Shown in pieces: positions 1 through 8,975 of a DNA stretch of 64,000 nucleotides. Location: contig JBPXJS010000002.1 in NCBI GenBank assembly GCA_051715425.1, positions 186,001 through 250,000 on the forward strand, given 5' to 3'. A program made the translations under genes and the position numbers. The DNA is from JAJTFA01 sp051715425. Lineage in GTDB: Bacteria; Bacteroidota; Bacteroidia; UKL13-3. How positions within the stretch are numbered: position 1 is the stretch's first letter; every line of letters begins with the position of its first letter. Under the pieces are notes generated by a model. The model was not told the origin of the DNA. It saw only the letters and a program-made list of their open reading frames with translations, and ran no database searches.

Positions 1-380
1 GATGGTTCAGCAGTAAACCCTGCTTTTACAAACTCATTTACTCCCCTTGGATATTCTGTGCTGGATAAACTGGTTTGTTGCACCATATCATAGTTTACCA
101 CATTTATACATACCTCAGGCACCTCCAGCACATTTTCCAACGTATGCTTGGTGGTATTGTCTCTTCCCCTCCGTGCAGGTGAAAAAATAACAACAGGTGG
201 GTTTGAACTAAACAGGTTAAAAAAACTAAACGGACTCAGGTTGATATTCCCACTTCTGTCTACCGTACTGGCAAAACAAATAGGCCTGGGCGCAACAGCT
301 CCCTGCAGCAATCCCTGCACATCCATCACCTTCATTTCTGAAAGGTCATATGTTCTAAATTGTGGTTCTTTTTTGGTCAT
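1..380 (-). CDS. Flavin reductase-like (FMN-binding) protein, 5' part only
   Basis: The gene starts at 380 and runs off the left edge, so about 126 N-terminal residues are visible. The stretch GAVAPRPICFASTVD, followed by NLSPFSFFN, matches the start of the flavin reductase-like domain (NtaB/DIM6 type), which binds FMN through a split barrel. These proteins are usually about 200 residues and are reductase partners or stand-alone flavoproteins of unknown substrate. The start ATG is followed directly by a short leader and the first strand. The spacer to the HAD gene behind it is repeat-rich. The family assignment is secure and the substrate cannot be read. Confidence 0.85.
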   Translation of the reverse strand, partial: MTKKEPQFRTYDLSEMKVMDVQGLLQGAVAPRPICFASTVDRSGNINLSPFSFFNLFSSNPPVVIFSPARRGRDNTTKHTLENVLEVPEVCINVVNYDMVQQTSLSSTEYPRGVNEFVKAGFTAEP

Positions 381-423
381 AGGGCTGGTGCTTGGTGCAA
401 AGTGCCCGGTGCACTGTATTTTT

Positions 424-516
424 ATAACTTAAAACTTAACATTTAAAATTTAACACTCAAAACTCAAAACTTCCTAACTTCAAACTGATAACTTCGAACT
501 ATTTAACTTCGAACTA
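424..516. repeat. Degenerate AACTTNAAACT-like tandem repeat
   Basis: The spacer between the flavin reductase start and the HAD gene stop consists of loosely repeated AACTT and AAACT units. The clearest copies are the 11-base AACTTCGAACT at 490-500 and again at 505-515. No open frame or hairpin stands out. Just before it (381-415) GGTGC occurs three times. Confidence 0.5.
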
Positions 517-517
517 A

Positions 518-934
518 TCATTCCTTAAATATCTCAATCTCTTTCATGGCTTTTACAAACTCGCCAAACTCTCCTTTAAATTTGGTGGCTTTCACGGTGC
601 GGTCGTCTATCCAGTGGTAGTTGCCTCCCCGGGGTTTACCAAAAATAATTCCATGCCATTTAAAACCGTGTTCTCTTAACCATTGCTCGGTAAAAGCACG
701 GTGTTCTTCCAGCCTGGAGGTGAAAAAAGTGATGATATGCCCTTCGTCAAACCACTTGTTTATTTGCTGGCTTGCACCGGGTATTTCGGCACAGGTAAGC
801 ATACGTTGTGGTTCTTCGTTGGGTACATCCTCGCAAATGGTGCCATCAATATCTATCAGAAAATTTTTAATATTTTCCGGTAAAAGCGGACTGCATTTGC
901 GCCCCTGTTCATCGTAGTGTTCTTTCAGTTCCAT
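518..934 (-). CDS. HAD-superfamily hydrolase, small
   Basis: This 138-residue protein carries the HAD motif I as DIDGT near residue 28, with the nucleophile and acid/base aspartates in place, and a later DDRTVKATKF that fits the motif III/IV region. It has no large cap domain. Short proteins of this kind in Bacteroidota are often labelled phosphoheptose isomerase, which the HAD motifs do not support. I call it a phosphatase-like HAD protein with unknown substrate. Its ATG shares one base with the tyrS stop (TAATG), so the two are probably translationally coupled. Confidence 0.75.
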   Translation of the reverse strand: MELKEHYDEQGRKCSPLLPENIKNFLIDIDGTICEDVPNEEPQRMLTCAEIPGASQQINKWFDEGHIITFFTSRLEEHRAFTEQWLREHGFKWHGIIFGKPRGGNYHWIDDRTVKATKFKGEFGEFVKAMKEIEIFKE

Positions 935-2550
935 TAATTATATAAATTTTCTCTCACAAATTCCTTTAACGTCTCAACTAGTTTGGTTGGAGAATCGAAT
1001 AGTGCGCTTTGTATTTTCCAGCCTTTAGTTTTAATAGAACCAAATAGTAATTTTTCATTATTGTCTTCAACCACTATTCTTAGATTGCCATTTACGAAGT
1101 CTTCTTGTTCTTGGGCATTAATATACCTTATCTCTCTTGTAATACTATTTGAGACTTTATTTATAACAATAAAGCAAAATGGATGTTTGTTATTTTTAAT
1201 ATATGCGAAGTAGGTATCCCTGGTAGAGCCTTCAAATATTTTGATTTTGTTTTCGATTTCAATAGCCTTAGTTAGGTAATGGTTTTTCTTCCCTTTTTGC
1301 ACTATAAGATACTTGCCATTAATAAGCATTGTTGAATCCACTGGTTTATTCATGTCTTCAACCTTTGTTTTATTGATACTTACACCACCGCCCTGCAGCA
1401 TTTTTTTCGCTTCTCCTTTAGATGGGAAAATCTGTGTTTTTTCAGCAAGAAAATCAATCAGGGGAATGCCGTCTTCTATTTCTTGTTTAGGTAAAGTAAA
1501 AGTGGGTACCCCGTCAAAAATATCCAAAAAGGTTTCTTCATCCAGTTGCGCAAAAGCATCGGCTGTTGCATTTCCAAAAAGGATATTGCTGGCCTCAATG
1601 GCTTTGTTTAACTCAGTTTCGCCATGCACCCTTGTGGTTATATCTTTTGCCAGTGCTTTTTGTAGTGTTCTCAAGTGAGGCGCAGTATCATGTTCCTTTT
1701 CCAGTGCCTCTATTTCATCTTTCCCAAGTAAGGTAAAAATGCGAATCCAGCTTTTTACATCATCATCACTTGCATTCAGCCAAAACTGATAAAATTTGTA
1801 TGGAGAGGTTTTCTTTGGATCCAGCCATACAGCCCCGCTTTCTGTTTTACCAAATTTGGTTCCGTCAGATTTTTTAATCAGGTTGGTGGTTAGGGCAAAT
1901 GCTTCGCCTCCGTCTTTACGTCTGATCAGTTCTGTTCCCGTAACAATATTGCCCCACTGGTCGCTGCCGCCCATTTGTATTTTTATTCCGTGGTGTTTCC
2001 AGAGGTAATAAAAATCATAACCCTGCACCAACTGGTAGCTAAATTCAGTAAAGCTCATTCCGGTTTCTCCCTCAAGACGTTTTTTCACACTGTCTTTGGC
2101 CATCATGTAGTTTACGGTGATATGTTTTCCTACATCGCGTATAAAATCAAGAAAAGAAAATGTTTTAAACCAGTCGTAATTATTTACCATTACCGCACTG
2201 TTACTGCCACAATCAAAGTCAAGAAACTTATCCAGTTGTTTTTGTATACAATTTACATTGTGGTTTAATACATCTTCATTAAGTAAATTCCGCTCTGCAC
2301 TTTTACCTGATGGATCACCAACCATACCTGTAGCACCGCCCACCAGTGCGTATGGTTTATGGCCTGCCCGTTGAAAATGGATCAATGTCATTACCTGCAT
2401 CAGGTGGCCTACATGCAGGGAGTCGGCTGTGGGATCAAACCCAATATACCCGTTGGTTACTCCTTTATCCAATTCTTCTGCGGTTCCCGGCATCATATCG
2501 TGGAGCATATTCCTCCACTTCATTTCTTCAGCAAAACTTATTTTTATCAT
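934..2550 (-). CDS. tyrS: Tyrosyl-tRNA synthetase with an extra C-terminal domain
   Basis: This class I synthetase charges tRNA-Tyr with tyrosine. The HIGH motif appears as HVGH (residues 46-49), the tyrosine/tRNA region as QMGGSDQWGN (192-201), and KMSKS is replaced by KFGKT (232-236), a form common in this phylum. The S4 RNA-binding domain ends near residue 428, where a normal bacterial TyrRS stops. About 110 further residues (429-538) follow in the same frame. They are mixed alpha/beta-looking, AT-rich in codon use and not recognisable to me. The start at 2550 gives the expected FAEEMKWRNMLHDMMPG opening. It heads a two-gene unit with the HAD gene. Confidence 0.95.
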   Translation of the reverse strand: MIKISFAEEMKWRNMLHDMMPGTAEELDKGVTNGYIGFDPTADSLHVGHLMQVMTLIHFQRAGHKPYALVGGATGMVGDPSGKSAERNLLNEDVLNHNVNCIQKQLDKFLDFDCGSNSAVMVNNYDWFKTFSFLDFIRDVGKHITVNYMMAKDSVKKRLEGETGMSFTEFSYQLVQGYDFYYLWKHHGIKIQMGGSDQWGNIVTGTELIRRKDGGEAFALTTNLIKKSDGTKFGKTESGAVWLDPKKTSPYKFYQFWLNASDDDVKSWIRIFTLLGKDEIEALEKEHDTAPHLRTLQKALAKDITTRVHGETELNKAIEASNILFGNATADAFAQLDEETFLDIFDGVPTFTLPKQEIEDGIPLIDFLAEKTQIFPSKGEAKKMLQGGGVSINKTKVEDMNKPVDSTMLINGKYLIVQKGKKNHYLTKAIEIENKIKIFEGSTRDTYFAYIKNNKHPFCFIVINKVSNSITREIRYINAQEQEDFVNGNLRIVVEDNNEKLLFGSIKTKGWKIQSALFDSPTKLVETLKEFVRENLYN

Positions 2551-2628
2551 GGTGCGCGAAAATAAGGTTTTACTTGATTACTGAGGTAATCAGGTAGTCT
2601 TTTTCGTTCATAAATCCATTTACAACTT

Positions 2629-2636
2629 TATCTTTG
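2629..2636 (+). promoter_or_regulatory. Bacteroidota -7 element TATCTTTG
   Basis: A perfect TAnnTTTG box lies 6 bases before the ATG at 2643, so the transcript would be nearly leaderless. This also argues for that ATG rather than the TTG at 2634, which lies inside the box. Confidence 0.6.
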
Positions 2637-2642
2637 CGCCAC

Positions 2643-3842
2643 ATGTCAATAATTGGAATAATAAAAGAGGGAAAAATGCCTCCTGATCTGCGAACCCCGT
2701 TGTCGCCACATCATTGCGTAGAGCTCATGCAAAAATTTCCGGGAGTACAGGTTATTGTTCAATCATCGGACCACCGCTGTTTCAGCGATGATGATTACCG
2801 CAGCAAAGGAATTGAGGTACGCGAGGATATTTCTGATGCCGACATATTATTGGGTGTAAAAGAAGTACCTGTTGAACATTTAATTGCCGGCAAAACATAT
2901 TTATTTTTCTCCCATACCATCAAAAAACAAGCACATAACCGCAAACTGTTGCGAACCATACTTAAGAAAAATATCAGGTTAATTGACTATGAAACCCTGG
3001 TTTGGGATGGCGGTAACCGCATTATTGGTTTTGGCAGATTTGCAGGCATTGTAGGTGCCCATTACGCTTTTGTGATATGGGGAAGGAAATACGGTATCTA
3101 CCACCTAAAACAGGCTGCCGAATGCCGGGATATGAACGAAATGTATGCCCAGTATAATGAAATTACATTACCACCCATGAAAGTGGTGATTTGCGGAGAT
3201 GGCAGGGTGGCACATGGAGCCATTGAGTTTATGAGAAAACTCAAAATACATCGGGTATCACAGGATGAATTTCTGGATACAGAATACAACCACCCTGTAT
3301 TTGTTCAGCTCCGCTCCGAAGATTATTACCAGCGCAAGGATGGGCGTGAGTGGGATAAAGCAGACTTTTACAAACACCCTGAAGATTATGCCAGTTGCTT
3401 TTCTCATTACTCCAAAAGGGCTGATGTAATGATTAATGCTGTGTTCTGGAAAAACGGAATAGCTCCTTTTTTTACCCGTGAGGAGATGAAAGACAATGAT
3501 TTCCGCATCAAAGTAATATCTGATGTAACATGCGATATTCCGGGGCCGTTGCCAACCACCATCAGAAGCACCACCATTGAAGATCCTTTTTATGGTTACA
3601 ACCAGTTTCTGGAGTCTGAAGTACCACCATTTCAAAAACATACCATTGATGTGCAGGCTGTTGGGAACCTGCCATGTGAGTTGCCGGTAGATGCCTCCAT
3701 GGAGTTTGGAGAACAACTTGTCCGTCATGTATTGCCTTATTTACTTATTGAGGATAAGGAACAAATTATAGCAAATGCTACCATTACTGAAAATGGGAAA
3801 TTAACATCAAGGTATACTTACCTGAAAGATTATGTGGAATAG
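2643..3842 (+). CDS. Alanine dehydrogenase / saccharopine dehydrogenase (Lys1)-like NAD(P) oxidoreductase
   Basis: The 399-residue protein has the AlaDh/PNT N-terminal fold: IIKEGKMPPDLRTPLSP at the start, then GVKEVP and FFSHTIKKQ, which carry the lysine and histidine used in catalysis by Lys1-type enzymes. The nucleotide-binding glycine turn is VVICGDGRVAHG. The Lys1 branch interconverts saccharopine with lysine and 2-oxoglutarate, and the alanine dehydrogenase branch interconverts pyruvate and alanine. The sequence alone does not decide between them, though the HTIK motif leans to Lys1. I chose ATG 2643 over the upstream TTG because that TTG is part of the promoter box. It is divergent from tyrS. 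Confidence 0.8.
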   Translation: MSIIGIIKEGKMPPDLRTPLSPHHCVELMQKFPGVQVIVQSSDHRCFSDDDYRSKGIEVREDISDADILLGVKEVPVEHLIAGKTYLFFSHTIKKQAHNRKLLRTILKKNIRLIDYETLVWDGGNRIIGFGRFAGIVGAHYAFVIWGRKYGIYHLKQAAECRDMNEMYAQYNEITLPPMKVVICGDGRVAHGAIEFMRKLKIHRVSQDEFLDTEYNHPVFVQLRSEDYYQRKDGREWDKADFYKHPEDYASCFSHYSKRADVMINAVFWKNGIAPFFTREEMKDNDFRIKVISDVTCDIPGPLPTTIRSTTIEDPFYGYNQFLESEVPPFQKHTIDVQAVGNLPCELPVDASMEFGEQLVRHVLPYLLIEDKEQIIANATITENGKLTSRYTYLKDYVE

Positions 3843-3950
3843 GTTTACCTACCGCAACTGAATGCTTACCGAATAATGACGGTGGAATTTCATTGGTAAA
3901 GGATAAAGCATTTGTTTCGCAAATTATTTTTTAACGAACCAACAAATTAA

Positions 3951-5825
3951 ATGGCAAGAGGAGGAAGAAATTTTAACAGCAACGGCAAACTAAAGGAGGA
4001 GTCTCCCAAGGTGAAGATTAGTAAAGAAACGCTGAAGGAAGCTTTGGTTTTGTTTACTTATCTTAAGCCTTACAGAACAAAGTTCATATTTAGCCTGCTG
4101 TTTATTGCATTATCTGCATTTTCAACCAGTATGTTTCCGTTTTTTTTAGGTAAAATGATTGATGCCGCATCCCCCGGGGCTTCAGCTCAGGCTTCTCCTG
4201 GTTTTGCTTCTGGCTTTAGCAATAATTTTAAAGATATCCACTGGAGTCTCAATACCACATTATTGCTTATTTTTATTCAGCTTACCCTGCAAACTATCTT
4301 TTCCTTTATGAGGGTTTACCTGCTAACAGAGGTTGGAGAACGCTCACTGGCTGATATGCGAAGAGATGTGTATGCCCGTTTGCTCAGTATGCCAATGGCT
4401 TATTTTACGGAGAAAAGGGTAGGGGAGTTAAGCAGCCGTATCTCATCCGACCTTTCTCAAATTCAGGATGCCATTTCTTTTACCCTGGCAGAATTTCTTC
4501 GTGGTATTTTTACCCTTGTTATAGGCTTGATCTTTATATTCTGGATAAGCACCAAACTGGCACTGGTGATGCTGGCTGTGGTTCCGGTAATAGCTGTACT
4601 GGCCGTTGTATTTGGTATGCGCATCCGCAACATGTCGCGCAAGGCGCAGGATCAGTTGGCAGAAAGCGGCACCATTGTAAACGAAACGTTTCAGGGAATA
4701 AGCATTGTTAAAGCCTTTACCAGTGAAGTGTATGAAATATCCCGTTATATAAAAAGTGTGTATGCCGTAGTCGATATTGCCATAGCCAACGCACGTTTCC
4801 GCGGGGCTTTTATCTCGTTTATGATTTTTAGCGTGTTCGGTGCCATTTCATTTGTAATGTGGTACGGTGCCAATATGATTCAATCAGGGGAACTTACGAT
4901 TGGCTCACTTACGATGTTTGTTATATTTTCGGTATTTGTTGGCGGAACCTTTGCCGGGTTTGCCGAAATGTTTAGCCAGTTACAGAAAACGCTTGGTGCC
5001 ACACAAAGCATCAGGGAAATATTACGTAGCAAAGGGGAGGAGGTTGATATAAATAACATTCCGGTTGATCATGCTTATCATCTGGAAGGAAATGTGGTAT
5101 TTAATGAAGTTGGATTTTCATACCCGTCACGCCAGGATATTCAGGTATTAAAAAATATTACCCTGGAGGCAAACAGTGGAGAACAGATAGCACTGGTAGG
5201 ATCAAGTGGTGCGGGTAAAAGTACCATTGCCTCCTTGCTGCTTAGGTTTTATGAGCCTGATAAAGGGAGTATTTCCTTTGATGGCAGGGACTCAAAAACA
5301 TTTCCGCTATCTATGTTACGCAAACAAATGGCATTTGTGCCTCAGGATGTGATATTATTTGGAGGAAGCATTACTGAAAACATTGCTTACGGCAAACCTG
5401 ATGCAACTGCAGCAGAGATAGAAGAAGCCGCCCAAAAAGCCAATGCACATGAGTTTATCAACCGGTTCCCCGAAAAATATGATACCATAGTTGGAGAACG
5501 TGGGGTAAAATTATCAGGTGGGCAACGTCAGCGCATTGCCATTGCCAGGGCTATTTTACGCAATCCTGCCATACTTATTTTAGATGAGGCCACTTCATCC
5601 CTTGATAGTGAAAGTGAGCAACTGGTGCAGGAAGCATTGGAAAATCTGATGAAAAACCGAACATCGTTTGTAATCGCCCACCGCCTCTCTACTATTAGAA
5701 ATGCCGATAAAATTGTGGTGATTGATAAAGGTGTGGTTAGCGAAACCGGAACCCATGAGCAACTGATGCAATCCAACGGCTTGTACAGAAAACTAAATGA
5801 AATGCAGTTTGAGTTTGCTTCTTAA
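3951..5825 (+). CDS. ABC transporter half-molecule (MsbA/exporter type)
   Basis: This 624-residue protein has an N-terminal six-helix transmembrane domain (about residues 40-340) and a C-terminal ATPase. The ATPase carries Walker A GSSGAGKST, Q-loop FVPQD, signature LSGGQRQR, Walker B ILILDEATSSLD and the switch histidine in IAHRLST. It is a homodimerising exporter of the MsbA/multidrug class, and lipid or drug is the likely cargo. A low-complexity Ala/Ser/Gly/Pro loop (about residues 75-90) sits after the first helix and probably faces the periplasm. Its stop overlaps the stop of the convergent patatin gene. Confidence 0.9.
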   Translation: MARGGRNFNSNGKLKEESPKVKISKETLKEALVLFTYLKPYRTKFIFSLLFIALSAFSTSMFPFFLGKMIDAASPGASAQASPGFASGFSNNFKDIHWSLNTTLLLIFIQLTLQTIFSFMRVYLLTEVGERSLADMRRDVYARLLSMPMAYFTEKRVGELSSRISSDLSQIQDAISFTLAEFLRGIFTLVIGLIFIFWISTKLALVMLAVVPVIAVLAVVFGMRIRNMSRKAQDQLAESGTIVNETFQGISIVKAFTSEVYEISRYIKSVYAVVDIAIANARFRGAFISFMIFSVFGAISFVMWYGANMIQSGELTIGSLTMFVIFSVFVGGTFAGFAEMFSQLQKTLGATQSIREILRSKGEEVDINNIPVDHAYHLEGNVVFNEVGFSYPSRQDIQVLKNITLEANSGEQIALVGSSGAGKSTIASLLLRFYEPDKGSISFDGRDSKTFPLSMLRKQMAFVPQDVILFGGSITENIAYGKPDATAAEIEEAAQKANAHEFINRFPEKYDTIVGERGVKLSGGQRQRIAIARAILRNPAILILDEATSSLDSESEQLVQEALENLMKNRTSFVIAHRLSTIRNADKIVVIDKGVVSETGTHEQLMQSNGLYRKLNEMQFEFAS

Positions 5826-8104
5826 AACAGGAAGCCCATATTTACGTAAAAATTCATCACGTTGGAAGTTTCATTTCTCATAATGGTTACCTCCAATGGT
5901 CCCAGAAACGACAAATAACCTGCTGTAAGACCATAACCCAGCAGGTAGTTGGATTCTTTAAGCCATTCTTTTTCTTTCAGGAAATCCTCAATACGGTTGT
6001 TATAATTAAGCAGGTTTATTTTACCTGTTAGAAAAATGCTTTTACGCACTTCATACTGGGCGCCAAGTTGCGTTCCGGCAAAATTATTGGTGCGTAGCTC
6101 ATAATCCATAAACCCGCTAAATGGTACCTGAAACCTGAAATTTGGATACAAACCGCCAATTTGAAACTGATTGAAGGTATTGGCCACCGCACTTCCTTTG
6201 AGGTTAAACATACTGCCTGCGAAATTACAGTTAATAAGGGTTAACCTGGATGAAACAGGAATAAAATGTTCTGCATACAGCCTGAATAGAAAATACTCTT
6301 TGTCAATAGACTTGTTGTAGGCATTATTATCAAAAGATACCCTGCTTATATTGCCACTTAAGGAGTCTCTGTTGTATTGAGAAATGTCGTAAGAAACATC
6401 AAAAACATATCCGGCTTCCATAGAGGTTCTTGTACCAGATGTTGGGAAATGCGTTTTGTTTAAACTGTTTTTATAAAACAAAAAATATGCAGTGTACTGA
6501 TGGTTGGTGCCATCATAAGGAAAGTTGGTACTTAGGATATCGTAGCCCAGGGTGGAAAGTTCACTTTTAAATCCCACAGATGCGAAAGCACTGCTCCCAA
6601 CTGTTCGCTGAATACGTCCATCAAGAGCAAGGTAATTTCTCCTGTATAATGCAGTTCTGGTAAAGGCATCGTATAACGGAAAATCATTCCGGTCGAAGTG
6701 AATCCCTAAGTTTAATCCAAAATTCCGCTGCGGACCTAAATATTTAAAGTATTCTGTTTTAAACCTGAAAAAATCTGATAAAGCAATACTGGTGAGCCAC
6801 CGCGAATTTTTAATAAGGAGATCTCTGGAAGTGAAATTAAGAATAAGTGATGCCTTACTGAATGAGTTATAGTTAATGGCAAACTTAAAATGATTGAGGT
6901 GGTTTTCTTTCGCCTTTAACAGCAGTTTTACACCCTTTCCCTGTGGAATGAGCTCATAACTTATTTTTGTAAAATAACGTGTACCAAATGCCTGAGTGAT
7001 GCAGGAAGGGATATCATTCGGGTTGATATATGTTTTTTCTTTAATGCCTATTTTCCCTTTGATAAGGGATGGTTGTGCCTTATCGAGGCCAATAACTTCG
7101 ATGGATTCTACAAAAACAGAATCAACATGCCTTAATTCAATTGTTTTAACTGGCCCATACTCGTTTTTTAAAAACAAACCAAGGTGTTCAAGTGTATCAA
7201 GTTGTTTAATAGCAGCATCATACCCGCGTTTTATCAATGAATCAGGAGTGTTAAAATTACCAGGCCCGAAACCTGTCAGATCGGGCTCAATCAGAATGTC
7301 ACATATTTTCTTTTGTTTCTCTGTATCGTCAATATCTCCGAGAAATATCACCTGGCTAAGTATATTGAAAATATTATTCAGTTGGTCTTCTGTGGTGTTT
7401 TGCGAGAGGTTAACCCCGATGAGGATATCGGCCCCCATTTGATTGAGATAATTTACCGGAAAATTCCTGACAAGGCCTCCGTCCACCAACAGTTCGCCAT
7501 TTATTTTTACAGGCGTAAACAAGCTTGGTATGGCCATGCTGGATCTTACGGCTTCCGCAATATTGCCTGTTTCGAGCACCACTACCTTGCCATTTAGTAC
7601 ATTGGTAGAAACGCATTTAAACGGGCGTGGAAATTTGCTGAAATCCTTAATGTCATAAACCGGTGTTGAAAGCCGGGTGAGTTCATTTTCCAGTTCCTGA
7701 CCTTCGATTACACCTCCAGGGAAATGAAGCGATTTCTGGTAAAATGGAAACTCCGCTATATATTTTTCAAACTCTGCCTTTTCTTCAATGGCAATGGTTG
7801 GTAATACAATTTTATTCGATAAAAGGTCGTCCCAGAGTTCTGATTGGGCAATTTTTTCAATACTGTCTGCACTATATCCTGCCGCATACAACATCCCTAC
7901 CACAGCTCCCATACTTGTTCCAACAATATAATCAATAGGTACTCCGGCCTGTTCTATTACTTTAAGCACACCAATATGCGCAAGCCCTTTGGCACCGCCA
8001 CCGCTTAAGGCAAGGCCTATGCGTGGGCGTGTTTTTTGAGCATTTACAGAAAATGCAACCAGTAACAAAAAAATAGCGAAGAACCTTGATGGCATGTAAA
8101 TCAA
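5822..8104 (-). CDS. Patatin-like phospholipase fused to a POTRA/outer-membrane barrel (PlpD-like)
   Basis: A signal peptide (cleaved near VNAQ) is followed by a patatin domain with the oxyanion loop SGGGAKG, nucleophile Ser64 in GTSMG and catalytic Asp208 in DGG. After residue about 310 a POTRA-like segment leads into an Omp85-type barrel of aromatic-ended strands that finishes NFYVNMGFLF, a typical barrel terminus. This is the architecture of type Vd autotransporters such as PlpD and FplA, where the barrel displays or releases the phospholipase. Bacteroidota members often keep the domain attached. Start 8104 or the Met three codons later (8095) are both possible. The family is clear and the cellular role is inferred. 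Confidence 0.88.
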   Translation of the reverse strand: MIYMPSRFFAIFLLLVAFSVNAQKTRPRIGLALSGGGAKGLAHIGVLKVIEQAGVPIDYIVGTSMGAVVGMLYAAGYSADSIEKIAQSELWDDLLSNKIVLPTIAIEEKAEFEKYIAEFPFYQKSLHFPGGVIEGQELENELTRLSTPVYDIKDFSKFPRPFKCVSTNVLNGKVVVLETGNIAEAVRSSMAIPSLFTPVKINGELLVDGGLVRNFPVNYLNQMGADILIGVNLSQNTTEDQLNNIFNILSQVIFLGDIDDTEKQKKICDILIEPDLTGFGPGNFNTPDSLIKRGYDAAIKQLDTLEHLGLFLKNEYGPVKTIELRHVDSVFVESIEVIGLDKAQPSLIKGKIGIKEKTYINPNDIPSCITQAFGTRYFTKISYELIPQGKGVKLLLKAKENHLNHFKFAINYNSFSKASLILNFTSRDLLIKNSRWLTSIALSDFFRFKTEYFKYLGPQRNFGLNLGIHFDRNDFPLYDAFTRTALYRRNYLALDGRIQRTVGSSAFASVGFKSELSTLGYDILSTNFPYDGTNHQYTAYFLFYKNSLNKTHFPTSGTRTSMEAGYVFDVSYDISQYNRDSLSGNISRVSFDNNAYNKSIDKEYFLFRLYAEHFIPVSSRLTLINCNFAGSMFNLKGSAVANTFNQFQIGGLYPNFRFQVPFSGFMDYELRTNNFAGTQLGAQYEVRKSIFLTGKINLLNYNNRIEDFLKEKEWLKESNYLLGYGLTAGYLSFLGPLEVTIMRNETSNVMNFYVNMGFLF

Positions 8105-8128
8105 TTCAATTGGGTAAATATAATATGC

Positions 8129-8911
8129 TCAGGCCGCTTTTCTGGAAAATAAAAACTCGCCCAACCACTTGAGTGGTTTTATTCTGCGGCCTTTCTTTAA
8201 CCCAAACTCCTTAATGGAATATTTTCTCAGATGTGCTATTGTTTCATCTATGGAATCAGTAACCAATAATAAATCCATATCTTTTGCCGAAATGGTTCCT
8301 TGTTTCACAAAATCATCCATCAACTCAATCAGGTTCTTCCAATATTCCTTGCCAAACAGAATCACCGGAAAGTTTTTAATTTTTCCTGTTTGTATTAAGG
8401 TAATAGCTTCAAACATTTCGTCCATGGTGCCCATACCGCCTGGCATTACCACAAACGCGTAGGAATATTTTAACAACAATACCTTTCTTACAAAAAAGTA
8501 GCGAAACGTAACCCATTTGTGCAGGTAAGGATTTTCTTTTTGCTCATGTGGCAACAAAATATTACAGCCAATACTTCGTCCGTTATTTTCAAAAGCACCC
8601 TTGTTAGCAGCCTCCATTATCCCGGGGCCACCACCTGTCATGATGGTGAAACCAAGGTCGCTTATACGGGCAGCCAGTTGAACAGTGGTTTTGTAATAAT
8701 GATGGTTTTGATCAAAGCGGGCACTACCAAAAACAGTAACACAGGGCCCCACAAAATGCAACTGCCTGAATCCGCTTATAAACTCCCTCATTACTTTTAT
8801 AATAAACAAAAATTCCCTGGAGCGCGAGCGGGGTCCCTCAAGAAACCTTGTTTCAGAGTTTAACACTTTATCCCTTAATTCTTTTATTTTGGTGCTGTTT
8901 GTTGCTTCCAT
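8129..8911 (-). CDS. LOG-family Rossmann-fold protein (TIGR00730 type)
   Basis: The 260-residue protein has both LOG signatures, GGGPGIMEAANKGA and PGGMGTMDE. Characterised relatives are cytokinin riboside 5'-monophosphate phosphoribohydrolases that release a free base from nucleoside monophosphates. The old name, lysine decarboxylase, is a misannotation carried in databases. An N-terminal extension of about 50 residues precedes the core, as in larger bacterial members. It lies 24 bases upstream of the patatin gene on the same strand and may share its transcript. The physiological substrate here is unknown. Confidence 0.85.
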   Translation of the reverse strand: MEATNSTKIKELRDKVLNSETRFLEGPRSRSREFLFIIKVMREFISGFRQLHFVGPCVTVFGSARFDQNHHYYKTTVQLAARISDLGFTIMTGGGPGIMEAANKGAFENNGRSIGCNILLPHEQKENPYLHKWVTFRYFFVRKVLLLKYSYAFVVMPGGMGTMDEMFEAITLIQTGKIKNFPVILFGKEYWKNLIELMDDFVKQGTISAKDMDLLLVTDSIDETIAHLRKYSIKEFGLKKGRRIKPLKWLGEFLFSRKAA

Positions 8912-8919
8912 ATGGTGTT

Positions 8920-8949
8920 AAAAAAAAGACGTCAACTGGTGACGTCTTT
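8920..8949 (-). terminator. Rho-independent terminator behind hppD
   Basis: Read on the minus strand, AAGACGTCA and TGACGTCTT form a 9-bp stem around a 5-base loop and are followed by a run of eight T. It separates hppD from the LOG gene. Confidence 0.85.
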
Positions 8950-8975
8950 GCAATGTATAGATAATAAAGAAAAAA

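Noticed and set aside
148..432. 94-codon plus-strand frame
   Set aside because: It opposes the clearly recognisable flavin reductase-like gene.
424..516. Repeat-rich spacer as a CRISPR array
   Set aside because: The units are short, degenerate and have no spacers of constant length.
3258..3728. 156-codon minus-strand frame
   Set aside because: Shadow of the Lys1/alanine dehydrogenase-like gene, with no family match.
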